Shown here: positions 1 to 8,400 of the stretch, piece after piece
Layout of the letters: the number at the start of each line of letters is the position of its first letter
Numbering within the stretch: the stretch's first letter is position 1
Source: Cellulomonas sp. S1-8
GTDB lineage: Bacteria; Actinomycetota; Actinomycetes; Actinomycetales; Cellulomonadaceae
NCBI RefSeq assembly: GCF_026184235.1
Contig: NZ_CP110806.1
Coordinates: 3,410,001-3,474,000 of the forward strand
DNA: 64,000 nucleotides
Direction: 5' to 3'
Program-made: the position numbers and the translations under genes
Notes under the pieces: generated by a model
The model's input: the letters and a program-made list of their open reading frames with translations, nothing else
The model's database searches: none
What the model was told of the DNA's origin: nothing

Positions 1-2
1 GG

Positions 3-2636
3 GTGGGTCCCGGCGAGCTGCTCGACGTGCTGCTCGCCGGTGGCCGGCGAGCCGACCGGGCGACCCACGTGCGGCACCTGCCGGCGCGCGAGGGCGTCCG
101 CGCGGACTGGCCCGCGTGGGCCGACGAGGACCTCGTGCGCGGGTATCGGGCACTGGGTGTCGAGCGGCCGTGGGCGCACCAGGTCGACGCCGCCGACGCG
201 GCGTGGTCGGGCCGGCACACCGTCCTCGCCACGTCGACGGGGTCCGGCAAGTCGCTCGCGTTCTGGCTGCCGGCGCTGTCGGCCGTGCGACGCGCCGCCG
301 CGGGTGCGCTGCTGGACCCGGGCCGCATCGAGTCCGCCACGCGCCGCCCCACCGTGCTCTACCTCAGCCCGACCAAGGCCCTCGCCGCCGACCAGCTCGC
401 CGCGCTGGAGCGGCTGCTCGTCGCGGCAGGCACCCGCGACGTGCGGGTCGCGACCTGCGACGGGGACACCTCCCGCGACGAGCGGCGCTGGGTGCGGGAG
501 TACGCCGACGTCGTCCTGACCAACCCGGACTTCCTGCACTTCGCGCTCCTGCCGGCGCACGCGTCGTGGGCGCGGCTGCTCGCGTCGCTGGCGTACGTCG
601 TCGTGGACGAGTGCCACGCGTTCCGCGGCGTGTTCGGTGCGCACGTCGCGCTCGTGCTGCGGCGGCTGCGCAGGCTCGCGGCGGCCTACGGCGCGTCGCC
701 CGTCGTCGTGCTCGCGTCGGCGACGACGTCGGACCCGGCCGTCAGCGCCGGGCGGCTGCTGGGCGTCGACCCCCGGGACGTGCACGCGGTGACCACGGAC
801 ACCTCCCCGGCCGGGCGCAAGACCGTCGTGCTGTGGCAGCCCCCCGAGCTGCCCGGGGGCGACGGCCCGTGGGCCGCGCTGCTGCCGGCCGAGGACCCGT
901 GGGCGACGGTCATCACCGTGCCGGCGGGTGACCCGGGGGCCGGCGGCCCGGCGGAGGAGCCGTCGCCCGACGAGCCGCCCCCGGGCGAGGCCGCGGGGTT
1001 CGGCGAGCCGGCCGTCGGCGGGCGCACCGCCTCCCCGCCGGGCACCCCCGCGGACGACGGGCCGGCTGCCGCGACGGCTTCCGACGGCACGGCACGCGAG
1101 GGTTCGGGACCGCTCGGGACCGGTGAGCGGCTGGTCGCCGTGCCCCGCGACCGGCCGCGGCGCACCGCGACCGCCGAGGTCGCGGACCTGCTCGCCGATC
1201 TGGTCGCCGCCGGTGCGCGGGTGCTGGCGTTCACGCGGTCTCGCCGCGGCGCGGAGTCCGTGGCCGCCGCGACCCGTGACCACCTCGCGGCGGTCGACCC
1301 GACGCTGCCGTCGCTCGTGTCGTCGTACCGCGGCGGGTACCTGCCGGAGGAGCGCCGCGCCCTCGAGCGCGCGATCCGCGCCGGGCACCTGCGCGCGCTG
1401 GCCACCACCAACGCCCTCGAGCTGGGCGTCGACATCTCCGGGCTGGACGCCGTGCTCATCGCGGGCTGGCCGGGGACGCGCGTGTCGCTGTGGCAGCAGG
1501 CCGGCCGTGCGGGACGCGCCGGCGCCGACGGGCTCGTCGTGCTCGTCGCGCGCGAGGACCCCCTGGACACCTACCTCGTGCACCACCCCGAGGCGGCGCT
1601 CGACGCCCCCGTCGAGGCGACCGTCTTCGACCCCGGCAACCCGTACGTCCTGGCACCGCACCTGTGCGCGGCCGCCGCCGAGCGGCCCCTGCGGGCCGAG
1701 GAGCTCGACCTGTTCGGTCCGCGCGCGCCCGCGCTGCTGGCCGAGCTCACCGAGCGCGGCATCCTGCGTCGACGCACGTCGGGCTGGTACTGGACGCACG
1801 CCGAGCCGGCGAGCCGCATGACGGACCTGCGTGGCGCGGGCGGGGACCCCGTGCGCGTCGTCGAGAGCACGACGGGACGGTTGCTGGGCACGGTCGACGC
1901 CGCGTCAGCCGACGCGACCGTGCATCCCGGTGCGGTGTACGTGCACCTCGGGGCGACGTTCGTCGTCGACGAGCTGCACCTCGCCGACGGTGTGGCGCTG
2001 GCGACGCGCCGCGACGTGGACCACGGCACGTGGGCGACCTGGGTGACCTCGACGACGGTCGTCGACGTCGAGCACGAGGTCGCGTGGGGCCCGGTCACGT
2101 GGTGCTACGGGCAGGTGGACGTCACGACGCAGGTCGTCGGCTACCAGCGCCGACGCATCCCCGACCTGCAGGTGCTGTCCACCCACGACCTCGACCTGCC
2201 GGCGCGCACGCTGCGCACGACCGCGGTCTGGTGGACCGCCCCGCCCGAGGTGCTGGCCGCGGCGGGCGTGACCCTCGAGGTGGCGCCGGGTGCGCTGCAC
2301 GCCGCCGAGCACGCGTCCATCGGTCTGCTGCCGCTGCTCGCGACGTGCGACCGGTGGGACCTGGGCGGGCTGTCGACGCTCGTCCACCCCGACACCGGTC
2401 ATGCCACGGTCTTCGTGCACGACGGCCACCCGGGCGGCGCGGGCTTCGCCGAACGTGGCTTCGAGCTGGGCGCCACATGGCTGACCGCGACCCGCGACGC
2501 GATCGCCGCGTGCCCGTGCCCGACCGGTTGCCCCGCGTGCGTGCAGTCCCCCAAGTGCGGCAACGGCAACGACCCCCTCGACAAGGCAGCGGCGTTGCGC
2601 CTGCTCACCACGGTCCTCTCCCACGCCACCCCCTGA
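3..2636 (+). CDS. DEAD/DEAH-box ATP-dependent helicase with C-terminal zinc-binding cysteine cluster (MrfA/Lhr-like)
   Basis: Superfamily 2 helicase of about 877 residues. Visible motifs are Walker A STGSGKS at residues 78-84, DECH (motif II) at 202-205, SATTSD (motif III) near 240, and the motif V/VI stretch TTNALELGVDISG followed by QQAGRAGR. The C-terminus has a four-cysteine cluster (CPCPTGCPAC...KCGNGNDP), the hallmark of the MrfA/YprA family of DNA-repair helicases that carry the DUF1998-type domain. A Pro/Gly/Ala-rich linker of about 75 residues separates the two RecA domains near residues 300-375 and looks unstructured. The reading frame starts at a GTG three bases into the window, so the true start may lie upstream. 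Helicases of this family commonly neighbour the Tad locus in actinobacteria. The biochemical role in DNA repair is inferred from the family. Confidence 0.88.
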   Translation: MGPGELLDVLLAGGRRADRATHVRHLPAREGVRADWPAWADEDLVRGYRALGVERPWAHQVDAADAAWSGRHTVLATSTGSGKSLAFWLPALSAVRRAAAGALLDPGRIESATRRPTVLYLSPTKALAADQLAALERLLVAAGTRDVRVATCDGDTSRDERRWVREYADVVLTNPDFLHFALLPAHASWARLLASLAYVVVDECHAFRGVFGAHVALVLRRLRRLAAAYGASPVVVLASATTSDPAVSAGRLLGVDPRDVHAVTTDTSPAGRKTVVLWQPPELPGGDGPWAALLPAEDPWATVITVPAGDPGAGGPAEEPSPDEPPPGEAAGFGEPAVGGRTASPPGTPADDGPAAATASDGTAREGSGPLGTGERLVAVPRDRPRRTATAEVADLLADLVAAGARVLAFTRSRRGAESVAAATRDHLAAVDPTLPSLVSSYRGGYLPEERRALERAIRAGHLRALATTNALELGVDISGLDAVLIAGWPGTRVSLWQQAGRAGRAGADGLVVLVAREDPLDTYLVHHPEAALDAPVEATVFDPGNPYVLAPHLCAAAAERPLRAEELDLFGPRAPALLAELTERGILRRRTSGWYWTHAEPASRMTDLRGAGGDPVRVVESTTGRLLGTVDAASADATVHPGAVYVHLGATFVVDELHLADGVALATRRDVDHGTWATWVTSTTVVDVEHEVAWGPVTWCYGQVDVTTQVVGYQRRRIPDLQVLSTHDLDLPARTLRTTAVWWTAPPEVLAAAGVTLEVAPGALHAAEHASIGLLPLLATCDRWDLGGLSTLVHPDTGHATVFVHDGHPGGAGFAERGFELGATWLTATRDAIAACPCPTGCPACVQSPKCGNGNDPLDKAAALRLLTTVLSHATP

Positions 2637-2653
2637 CTCCGCCCAGCTGCCGA

Positions 2654-2696
2654 GGGGGCGATCCAGCCCCGGGGGACGGTGCTGGATCGCCCTCTC
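2654..2696. terminator. Hairpin between convergent helicase and Tad genes; member of palindrome family 1
   Basis: An inverted repeat with arms GGGCGATCCAG (2656-2666) and CTGGATCGCCC (2682-2692) lies between the convergent helicase and Rv3654c-like genes, where a bidirectional terminator is expected. The right side continues CTCTCACGGCGGGGTGGAGGG, closely matching the repeat found twice inside the amidase gene at 18106-18186, so the hairpin also belongs to a dispersed repeat family. No U-tract is visible. Confidence 0.6.
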
Positions 2697-3201
2697 ACGG
2701 CGGGGTGGAGGGCGGGGCGGGGGCGCCGCGTGGGCCGGCGCGGGCGACGTCCCGCGCTGGCCCCGCGGCGGACGTCACCAGGACGCGGACCGTCACGACG
2801 CCGGCAGGCCCCGGCCTGCACGACGTGACGGCCGCCCCGTTCCGGCGAGCCGCCGCCGACGCCTGCCCGCACGGGTCGGCGCCGCCGTCGGCGGTGTGCT
2901 GCGCTCCCGCGAGCGCCGCGAGGTCCGCGGCGGCGCCCGCGCGGGCAGCGGCCACGTGGGCGGTGCCGACCAGCCCCGCCGCGAGCACCAGCGACAGCGC
3001 GACGGCGACCACCGCGAGCACGAGCACGGCACCCGACCCCGCGTCCGACCGAGCGTCCAGCTGAACGTCCGACTGAGCTTCCAGCTGAGCGTCCAGCTGA
3101 GCGTCCGACCGAGCATCCGACCGAGCGCCCGGCCACGCACCGGGCCGCTCGCCCGACGTGGGGCCCGACGCCGCGCCCGAGCCGCCCCGCCGCCACCTCA
3201 C
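2695..3201 (-). CDS. Rv3654c-like TadE-related pseudopilin / Tad locus protein
   Basis: About 168 residues, last gene of the Tad pilin block. A hydrophobic segment (AVLVLAVVAVALSLVLAAGL) is followed by the typical sequence HVAAARAGAAADLAALAGAQ, the signature of the actinobacterial Rv3654c family of helicase/secretion-neighbourhood TadE-like proteins, then two Cys residues that could pair. I chose the GTG at 3199-3201 because it overlaps the TadE stop (GTGA), the same coupling as between the two genes upstream. The segment before the membrane helix is encoded by 12-bp tandem repeats and reads as repeats of SDAQLDAQ. Presumably membrane anchored and involved in Tad pilus biogenesis; that role is inferred from gene order. 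Confidence 0.75.
   Translation of the reverse strand: MRWRRGGSGAASGPTSGERPGAWPGARSDARSDAQLDAQLEAQSDVQLDARSDAGSGAVLVLAVVAVALSLVLAAGLVGTAHVAAARAGAAADLAALAGAQHTADGGADPCGQASAAARRNGAAVTSCRPGPAGVVTVRVLVTSAAGPARDVARAGPRGAPAPPSTPP
3041..3124. repeat. Seven 12-bp tandem repeats inside the Rv3654c-like gene
   Basis: Seven consecutive 12-bp units of the type GCGTCCGACCGA / GCGTCCAGCTGA fill 3041-3124 exactly. In the gene's frame they encode the four-residue unit (S/L)DA(R/Q/E). Unit number may vary between strains by slippage. Confidence 0.85.
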
Positions 3202-3602
3202 GGCTCGGCCCACCCGGTCGCCGAGGCACGGGCGTGCAGCCCGTCCGCACCCGGCCACGCGGTGAACGGTGCGCTCACCGTGACGGTGACCCACCGGTCG
3301 TCACGCGTGACCCGGACGTCACCGCCGCGCGCACCGAGGACGTGCCGCGCCGCGGCGACCACCTCGCCGTCCGGCTCCCCGAGTGCTGCGACGCGCGCGG
3401 CCGTGCGTGCCGCGTCCAGGCACGTGAGGCGGACGAGCGTGGCGGACCCGGTCGCGAGGACCGCCGCGAGGACCGCGGCCACGGCCACCATCCCCACGGC
3501 GAGCTCGGCCGTGACGGCGCCGCGGTCCGCGAGCGCACCGGCCGGATCGGGGGCGGCATCCCGACCGGCGACGCCCTGAGGCCCGCGGCGCCGCCCGCTC
3601 AC
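3198..3602 (-). CDS. tadE: TadE-family pilus assembly protein
   Basis: About 134 residues. The N-terminus reads DRGAVTAELAVGMVAVAAVLAAVLA followed by a region ending in LDAARTAARVAALGE, the canonical TadE-like prepilin layout: a short basic leader, Glu at position 5 of the hydrophobic helix, then an alpha-helical spine. The GTG at 3600-3602 overlaps the stop of the DUF4244 gene (GTGA). It is translationally coupled to the gene upstream and, by another GTGA, to the gene downstream. TadE pseudopilins are processed by the prepilin peptidase and help Flp/Tad pilus assembly at the membrane; no peptidase gene is visible in this window. Confidence 0.85.
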   Translation of the reverse strand: MSGRRRGPQGVAGRDAAPDPAGALADRGAVTAELAVGMVAVAAVLAAVLATGSATLVRLTCLDAARTAARVAALGEPDGEVVAAARHVLGARGGDVRVTRDDRWVTVTVSAPFTAWPGADGLHARASATGWAEP

Positions 3603-3826
3603 CCGCCGAGCGCCTGCCGCACGATCCCCGAGAGCAGGCCCTTCACCTCGTTCCCCTTGAGCACCACGAGCAGCACGCCCGCGAACCCGACCGCCGCGAG
3701 GGTCGCGATCGCGTACTCCGCGGTGGCCATCCCCGCGTCCCGCGCACTCCCCTGTGCTGCCCGCACCCGCCGCAGCACCGCGCGCCATGCGGCGCCCCCG
3801 GTGCCGTGCTTCGTCACCCGTCCCAT
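3599..3826 (-). CDS. DUF4244 small Flp-pilin-like protein
   Basis: A 75-residue protein with the motif DAGMATAEYAIATLAAVGFAG followed by a single hydrophobic helix and a short tail (LVVLKGNEVKGLLSGIVRQALGG). This is the DUF4244 family, the probable major Flp-type pilin of actinobacterial Tad loci; the E-Y after the cleavage region matches Flp pilins. ATG at 3824-3826 is preceded by GAAGGAG at a good distance. In the relatives I know it directly follows tadC; here roughly 6.4 kb separates them, so it must rely on its own promoter or on read-through. Confidence 0.85.
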   Translation of the reverse strand: MGRVTKHGTGGAAWRAVLRRVRAAQGSARDAGMATAEYAIATLAAVGFAGVLLVVLKGNEVKGLLSGIVRQALGG

Positions 3827-3989
3827 GCGCCTGCTCCTTCGTCCGTCGACCTGACCCGCGTCGTGCGGGCCGGGCACCGCCGCGGCGCCCAGGACGAGCC
3901 TCACGGCCGACGCGAGGGCCGTGGGGTGCACCCGGCGGATCCGTGGACGAGGCGCGCACCACCGGGGGCTGTGGGCGGTTCACCGGGCC

Positions 3990-4235
3990 GGGTGTGAGTT
4001 CTCGACCCGCGGGCGATCGCGAACGAGGAACCCACCTGGTGGTGGAACCCGCTGCCCTACGTGACCGACGAGGTCAGCGCCGCCTGCTTGGCCAGCACTT
4101 CGCCGCCGGCGCCCGCGACACCTGGCTGACTCGACCGGCCGATGAGACGGCAGTCGACATCTTGCGCGAGCACGGCTTCCCGCTGACCGCCGACCAGGTC
4201 GCCTGCGTGGTCTCGGCGAGGAGAACATGTGCAAG
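3990..4235 (+). pseudogene. Frameshifted remnant of a VirD4/TraG-like type IV coupling protein
   Basis: Reading on the plus strand, one frame gives EEPTWWWNPLPYVTDEVSAACLA. A second frame then continues GQHFAAGARD and directly TWLTRPADETAVDILREHGF followed by PLTADQV. Together these resemble consecutive blocks of the actinobacterial conjugative-transfer ATPase (TraM-recognition/TraG domain). The frame changes at about 4095, and a stretch between ARD and TWL seems to be deleted, so this is a decayed fragment and not a gene. It lies next to the toxin island and opposite to its direction. The family call rests on remembered sequence and needs a profile search. The rest of 3827-4364 shows no convincing gene. 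Confidence 0.5.
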
Positions 4236-4319
4236 CGCGGGCGCCTCGCCGCTCCTACATCGCCCCACCGCCTGGGCTGTTTCCTGACGTGCCCTCATCA
4301 GAGACGAACTGACTCTGGG

Positions 4320-4338
4320 CGCGCGCTGGCAGCGCGCG
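4320..4338 (-). terminator. Hairpin downstream of the immunity gene
   Basis: A perfect inverted repeat, CGCGCGCT-GGC-AGCGCGCG, begins about 27 bases past the immunity gene stop. It is a plausible transcription terminator for the toxin-immunity pair; there is no U-run, as is common in high-G+C genomes. Confidence 0.5.
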
Positions 4339-4364
4339 GTGAGCGGCCGAAACCGGATTCGCCC

Positions 4365-5438
4365 CTACGGCTCGGGCCAGCCCTCGGAGTCCGAGGCCAG
4401 GTGACCGCCCAGGGAGTCGGCGAGGCGGCGCAGCCCGTCCTCGATGCGGGTCCAGGTGGCTGCGGTGCCGCCGCCGGCCGGTTCGACGGTCAGGGCGCGC
4501 AACGCACCGTCGGCCACGATGGTCTCGACCATGGCGGTCCCGTCAGGGGCGAACACCTGCGTCCCGTCCTCGAGCAGCTGCCCGGGTTGCACGGGCTGGC
4601 CGTCGTCGTGGGCGAGGTCGAGCTCGGTCAGGACTGCGGCAACCGTGTCGGGCGGCAGGGCGGCGAAGTGCCGCGGGTCGTCCAGGCCGGCCGCAGGTCC
4701 CACCGCGAGCAGCAGCTCGACCCCGATGTCGTCGAACGGTTCCGCGGGCGTCGATGTGGGTGGGCCGAACAGGGCCGCCAGCGGGCTCGACGTCACGATC
4801 GCCGGGGGCGTTTGGCCGGCGTAGGACAGGTAGGGCACCAGGACCGACGGCTCCTCGTCCTGGCCACCTCGCCACCAGGACGAGGGAAGGTCCTCAGCGA
4901 TGGTGTTGCGTAGCGCCAGCGGGTCGCGGGCGCCTTGGACCTGGCCCTTCTCGTACTGATAGGCCATTCCGGTCGCGAGGTTCGTCAAGCGGATCGACGA
5001 GCCGTTGCTGAGCCGGACGACCGGCTCCTGGTGTTGCGCCATGCGGACGCGGCCCTTCTGCAGCCACAGGTCCCACCGTGCTCCCTGGTCGACTCCCTTG
5101 ATCACGAGCTCGATGTAGTGCATGAGCCCTTCGCACAAGAGGGCGCGGCGGCGCGCGAGATCGGCGTACTCCGGGAGTACGTGCGCGGCAATCCTCGGCT
5201 CGTACAAGGACGGCACGTCGGTGGGGACGTCGGGGTAGCCAGCCATGGCAAGCGTGGTGAACCACTCCCACATCGGGACCAGGCTCTCCAGGCTCGCGTC
5301 CATCTGGTCCAGGGGGCCGTCGGTGTCCCGCATCACCTCGGCTAACAGGCACAGCCGGTAGGGCGCGCGCGCCTCGATGTGGCGCACAACGTCCCACGCC
5401 TGCTCTCTACTCAGGTCCAAGTACACGCGATCTCCCAC
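4365..5438 (-). CDS. Candidate immunity protein for the adjacent polymorphic toxin (unrecognised family)
   Basis: A 357-residue protein without signal peptide or membrane segments, so cytoplasmic. The GTG start lies one base after the toxin stop (TGA-C-GTG), so the two are translationally coupled. The N-terminal 190 residues look mainly helical (AWDVVRHIEARAPYRLCLLAEVMRD is one clear helix); the C-terminal half is acidic and Pro/Ala-rich. I recognise no domain. Position directly behind a toxin whose C-terminus is a nuclease-like tip, cytoplasmic location and acidic composition are the classical features of an immunity protein, but the function is inferred from context only. Base composition is closer to the host average than that of the toxin tip. 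Confidence 0.65.
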   Translation of the reverse strand: MGDRVYLDLSREQAWDVVRHIEARAPYRLCLLAEVMRDTDGPLDQMDASLESLVPMWEWFTTLAMAGYPDVPTDVPSLYEPRIAAHVLPEYADLARRRALLCEGLMHYIELVIKGVDQGARWDLWLQKGRVRMAQHQEPVVRLSNGSSIRLTNLATGMAYQYEKGQVQGARDPLALRNTIAEDLPSSWWRGGQDEEPSVLVPYLSYAGQTPPAIVTSSPLAALFGPPTSTPAEPFDDIGVELLLAVGPAAGLDDPRHFAALPPDTVAAVLTELDLAHDDGQPVQPGQLLEDGTQVFAPDGTAMVETIVADGALRALTVEPAGGGTAATWTRIEDGLRRLADSLGGHLASDSEGWPEP

Positions 5439-5439
5439 G

Positions 5440-8400
5440 TCATGCGGTGATGTGAATGTAGTACGGAATGTTGTGGCGACTCAATGCCTCCAGCACCCCC
5501 TGGGAGGGCCCGATCATTCCAGTGGTGCCGCTCATGAAGAAGTGCCACACGACACCATCGATCCCATTTTCCTGCCTAGCCACCAACGCGGCGTCGCGCG
5601 CAATTTGCTTCAAAGCCCGATACGTTACCAAGCCCTCCTTTGATTCGTGCATGATAAGGCCGGATCCACCGGTAAGGCTACTCTGCAGCCCATCGGGGTA
5701 TCGGCACCCCCAGAGAATAAAGAGACAGGTTGTCTTCCAGTCAGTGGGGAGGCCGAGCTGATTTCGCAACCACCGTTCGGCGCTCTTGCCGTGGTCTACA
5801 AACACCAGCGGCGGGCGGCTGGCACCGAAGGGCGACTGGCGTAGCAACTGCGGGCTGTCGAAGATTCGCTTGAGGTGGTCGATGCTGTTGAAGGCGACCA
5901 GCTCGGCGATACGTGCGTCTGCCAGCCCGTATAACTTGAGATTGTCGTACAGATCTAGGTCGACGTGTCGAAGCAGCTCGATCGCCTCCGGGACGTTCTC
6001 GCTCGCTCGCGCCCACAGCTTATAGCTCGCTGCGGTCCGTTCGGCCTTGGAGAGGCGAGGCATGATCCGTGCGAACTTGGCAGCTACCCCTGCTGCGTCA
6101 CCCGGCCCTGGGATGAGCGTGAGGCCAATGAAACCTGCCCACGCGTAGTTTTCGTCGTTCACGGCCCACGCCATGTCGCGAACATCCCCAAAGACGAGGG
6201 CACCCGATGTGACGTTGCCGACGAGCCATGGGACCGAGTCCCGCCGGCACACCTCGGTGTCGCCGCAGGCGAAGCCGAGGTGGGCGTCGTGCAGCCACCA
6301 CGTCCTGGACTTCTTCTCGTTGTAGTTCACCGGATCGAGTCGTCCGTAGTTCGACGGGTCGGCTTCCTCGCTGTCGGTCCAGCCGTCCATGTCGCTGTCG
6401 GGCAAGTTGGGGAAGGTACCCCACTGCATCTCGTCACCGTCGAGCAGGCCGTCTCCGTCTCGGTCCTGGTGAAGCGGCCAGGAGAGCAGCTCGGACTCGT
6501 CAGGGTCGTCAAGGCCGTCGTTGTCGCTGTCGGGATTGTGGGGGTCGGAGACCACGTCGTAGGTGACCTGCGGGTAGCGGGAGCCCGCCGCGCGGGGCAG
6601 TGGAGTTCCGAGCTCGTCGCCGTCGGTGATGCCGTCGCCGTCCGTGTCCGGATCGTTCCAGTCGCTGTAGAAGATCCGCCGGTCGACGCCTGAGCCTGCA
6701 GCAGGCGGCGTACTCGAGCGCACCCCGTTGAACTCGACCCAGTCGGGGACCCCGTCGGAGTCCGTGTCGGTCGTGGCGTCACTGGGGTCCACCGAGGGAC
6801 GCGGCTGTTGCAGATCCCGGCCCCAGTCGGGCACATCGGTATCGGTGGGGATGTGGGTGTAGGTGCCGCCGGTGCGCTGTGCGACGGCCCGGAGCCAATC
6901 TGCGCCGTCGCCGCCGGCACCGACATCGAGGATGTGCGTGGGTGGTTGCTGGGGGTCGAGGATGCTCAGTATGTCGTCATCGCCGGTGGGGGTGTCTGAT
7001 GCTTCGAGTTCGCCATCGGTGATGAGCACGACCGTGCGGTTGCGGCATGAGCCCAGCGGGGTGCCGAGATTCGCGCCGTCGAAGGGATTGGACTCTCCTG
7101 TGCGCAGGGGCGTGCCGAACCCCCAGTAGGCCAGCCCGGCTACCTCATCGTCCGGGTCGACATCGGGCGCGGACTGCAGCAGCGGCCTCTCGTAGGTGGA
7201 GAGCGCCTCGATGGCTGTCCGAGCTCGGTCGATCGGACGCCCGTAGGCCGGCACGCCGAGGTGTGCCGCGTTCTGGTGTCGGAGGCCGTCGAGCTGCCAG
7301 TAGCCACCCCATCCGAAGTCGATGAAGTTCTCGGCCAGCTCCAGGTTGTGGACGGCGATGTCATCCCCGGCCCGCAGGTTGGAGAGCATGGCCAGGGCGG
7401 CGTCGAAACGTTGGCCCGTGGGGTCCGCCCTCTGGACGCTGGGCGTCTCGTCGAGAACCATGTCGACATCGAGAAGGACGCTGCCCGCACTGCTGAATTC
7501 GCATGTCTGCGTCCTGGTGCGCCAGTCGTCGAGATCCACCACGGTGTAGGTCACACCGAGCTCAGGCGCGTGCACCACGACGGTGCCGCCTCCAGGAGCG
7601 AGGTCGATCTGGTTCTCCGCTTGCTCCCACGTAGAGCTTCCCGGGTTCTTACGGAATGCCGCCAAGGCGGAGACGTCGGCGTAGGCGACCGGCACCGGCA
7701 GATTGATCACGTCCAGCACGACGCTCGAGCTGCCCGCGAGGGAGGCGGTGCTCATTGCGCTTCTGGCTGCGAGAGTTCCACCATCCGTGGCGACCGGTGA
7801 TTCCTCATCACCGACCCCAGATGTCACTGTGACCGCGGGGGAGATGGCGCTCGAGAAAGGGCTGACAGGGTCGGTGGCGACGGTGAGGTTCTCCAGGCCC
7901 GAGGCGGTGCCGGTCGCTGCGACGGAGACGTCCGCATCCGATTCCAGTGTGGCGACCAGGGCGACGTCGCCGTCGAGGACGCCGTCGTCGTCGGAGTCCG
8001 CCGCTGCGGGGTTCAGGCCCAGACGAACCTCGCGTCCGTCCTCGATGCCGTCGCCGTCGGTGTCTTCGAGCAGAGCGGACGTCTGGTAGCCGCTCTCCTC
8101 ACCGTCGAACAGGCCGTCGACATCGGTGTCGTCATCCGACGGCTCGGTGCCGGCGGTCGCCTCTTCCGCGTTGGTCAGCCCGTCGGCGTCGGTGTCCGTG
8201 GCCCCGTCGTCGATGCCGTCGCCGTCGGTGTCGATACTGGTCGGTGACGTGTGTCCGATCAGATGAAGGACTTCGTAGGCGTCACCAAGCCCGTCGAAGT
8301 CGCTGTCCTGCAGCTCGATGTTGCTACCGATCTGCTCCTCGAGGATGTCGTTGAGACCGTCGGCGTCGGTGTCGGTGTCCTTGCTCGTGGGCGCCCTGGG

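Noticed and set aside
6300..8400. Regular GTCGCCGTCGGTGTC-like repeats in the toxin gene, considered as DNA satellites
   Set aside because: They encode the DTDxDG calcium-binding repeats and vary in length and third codon positions as expected for protein repeats.
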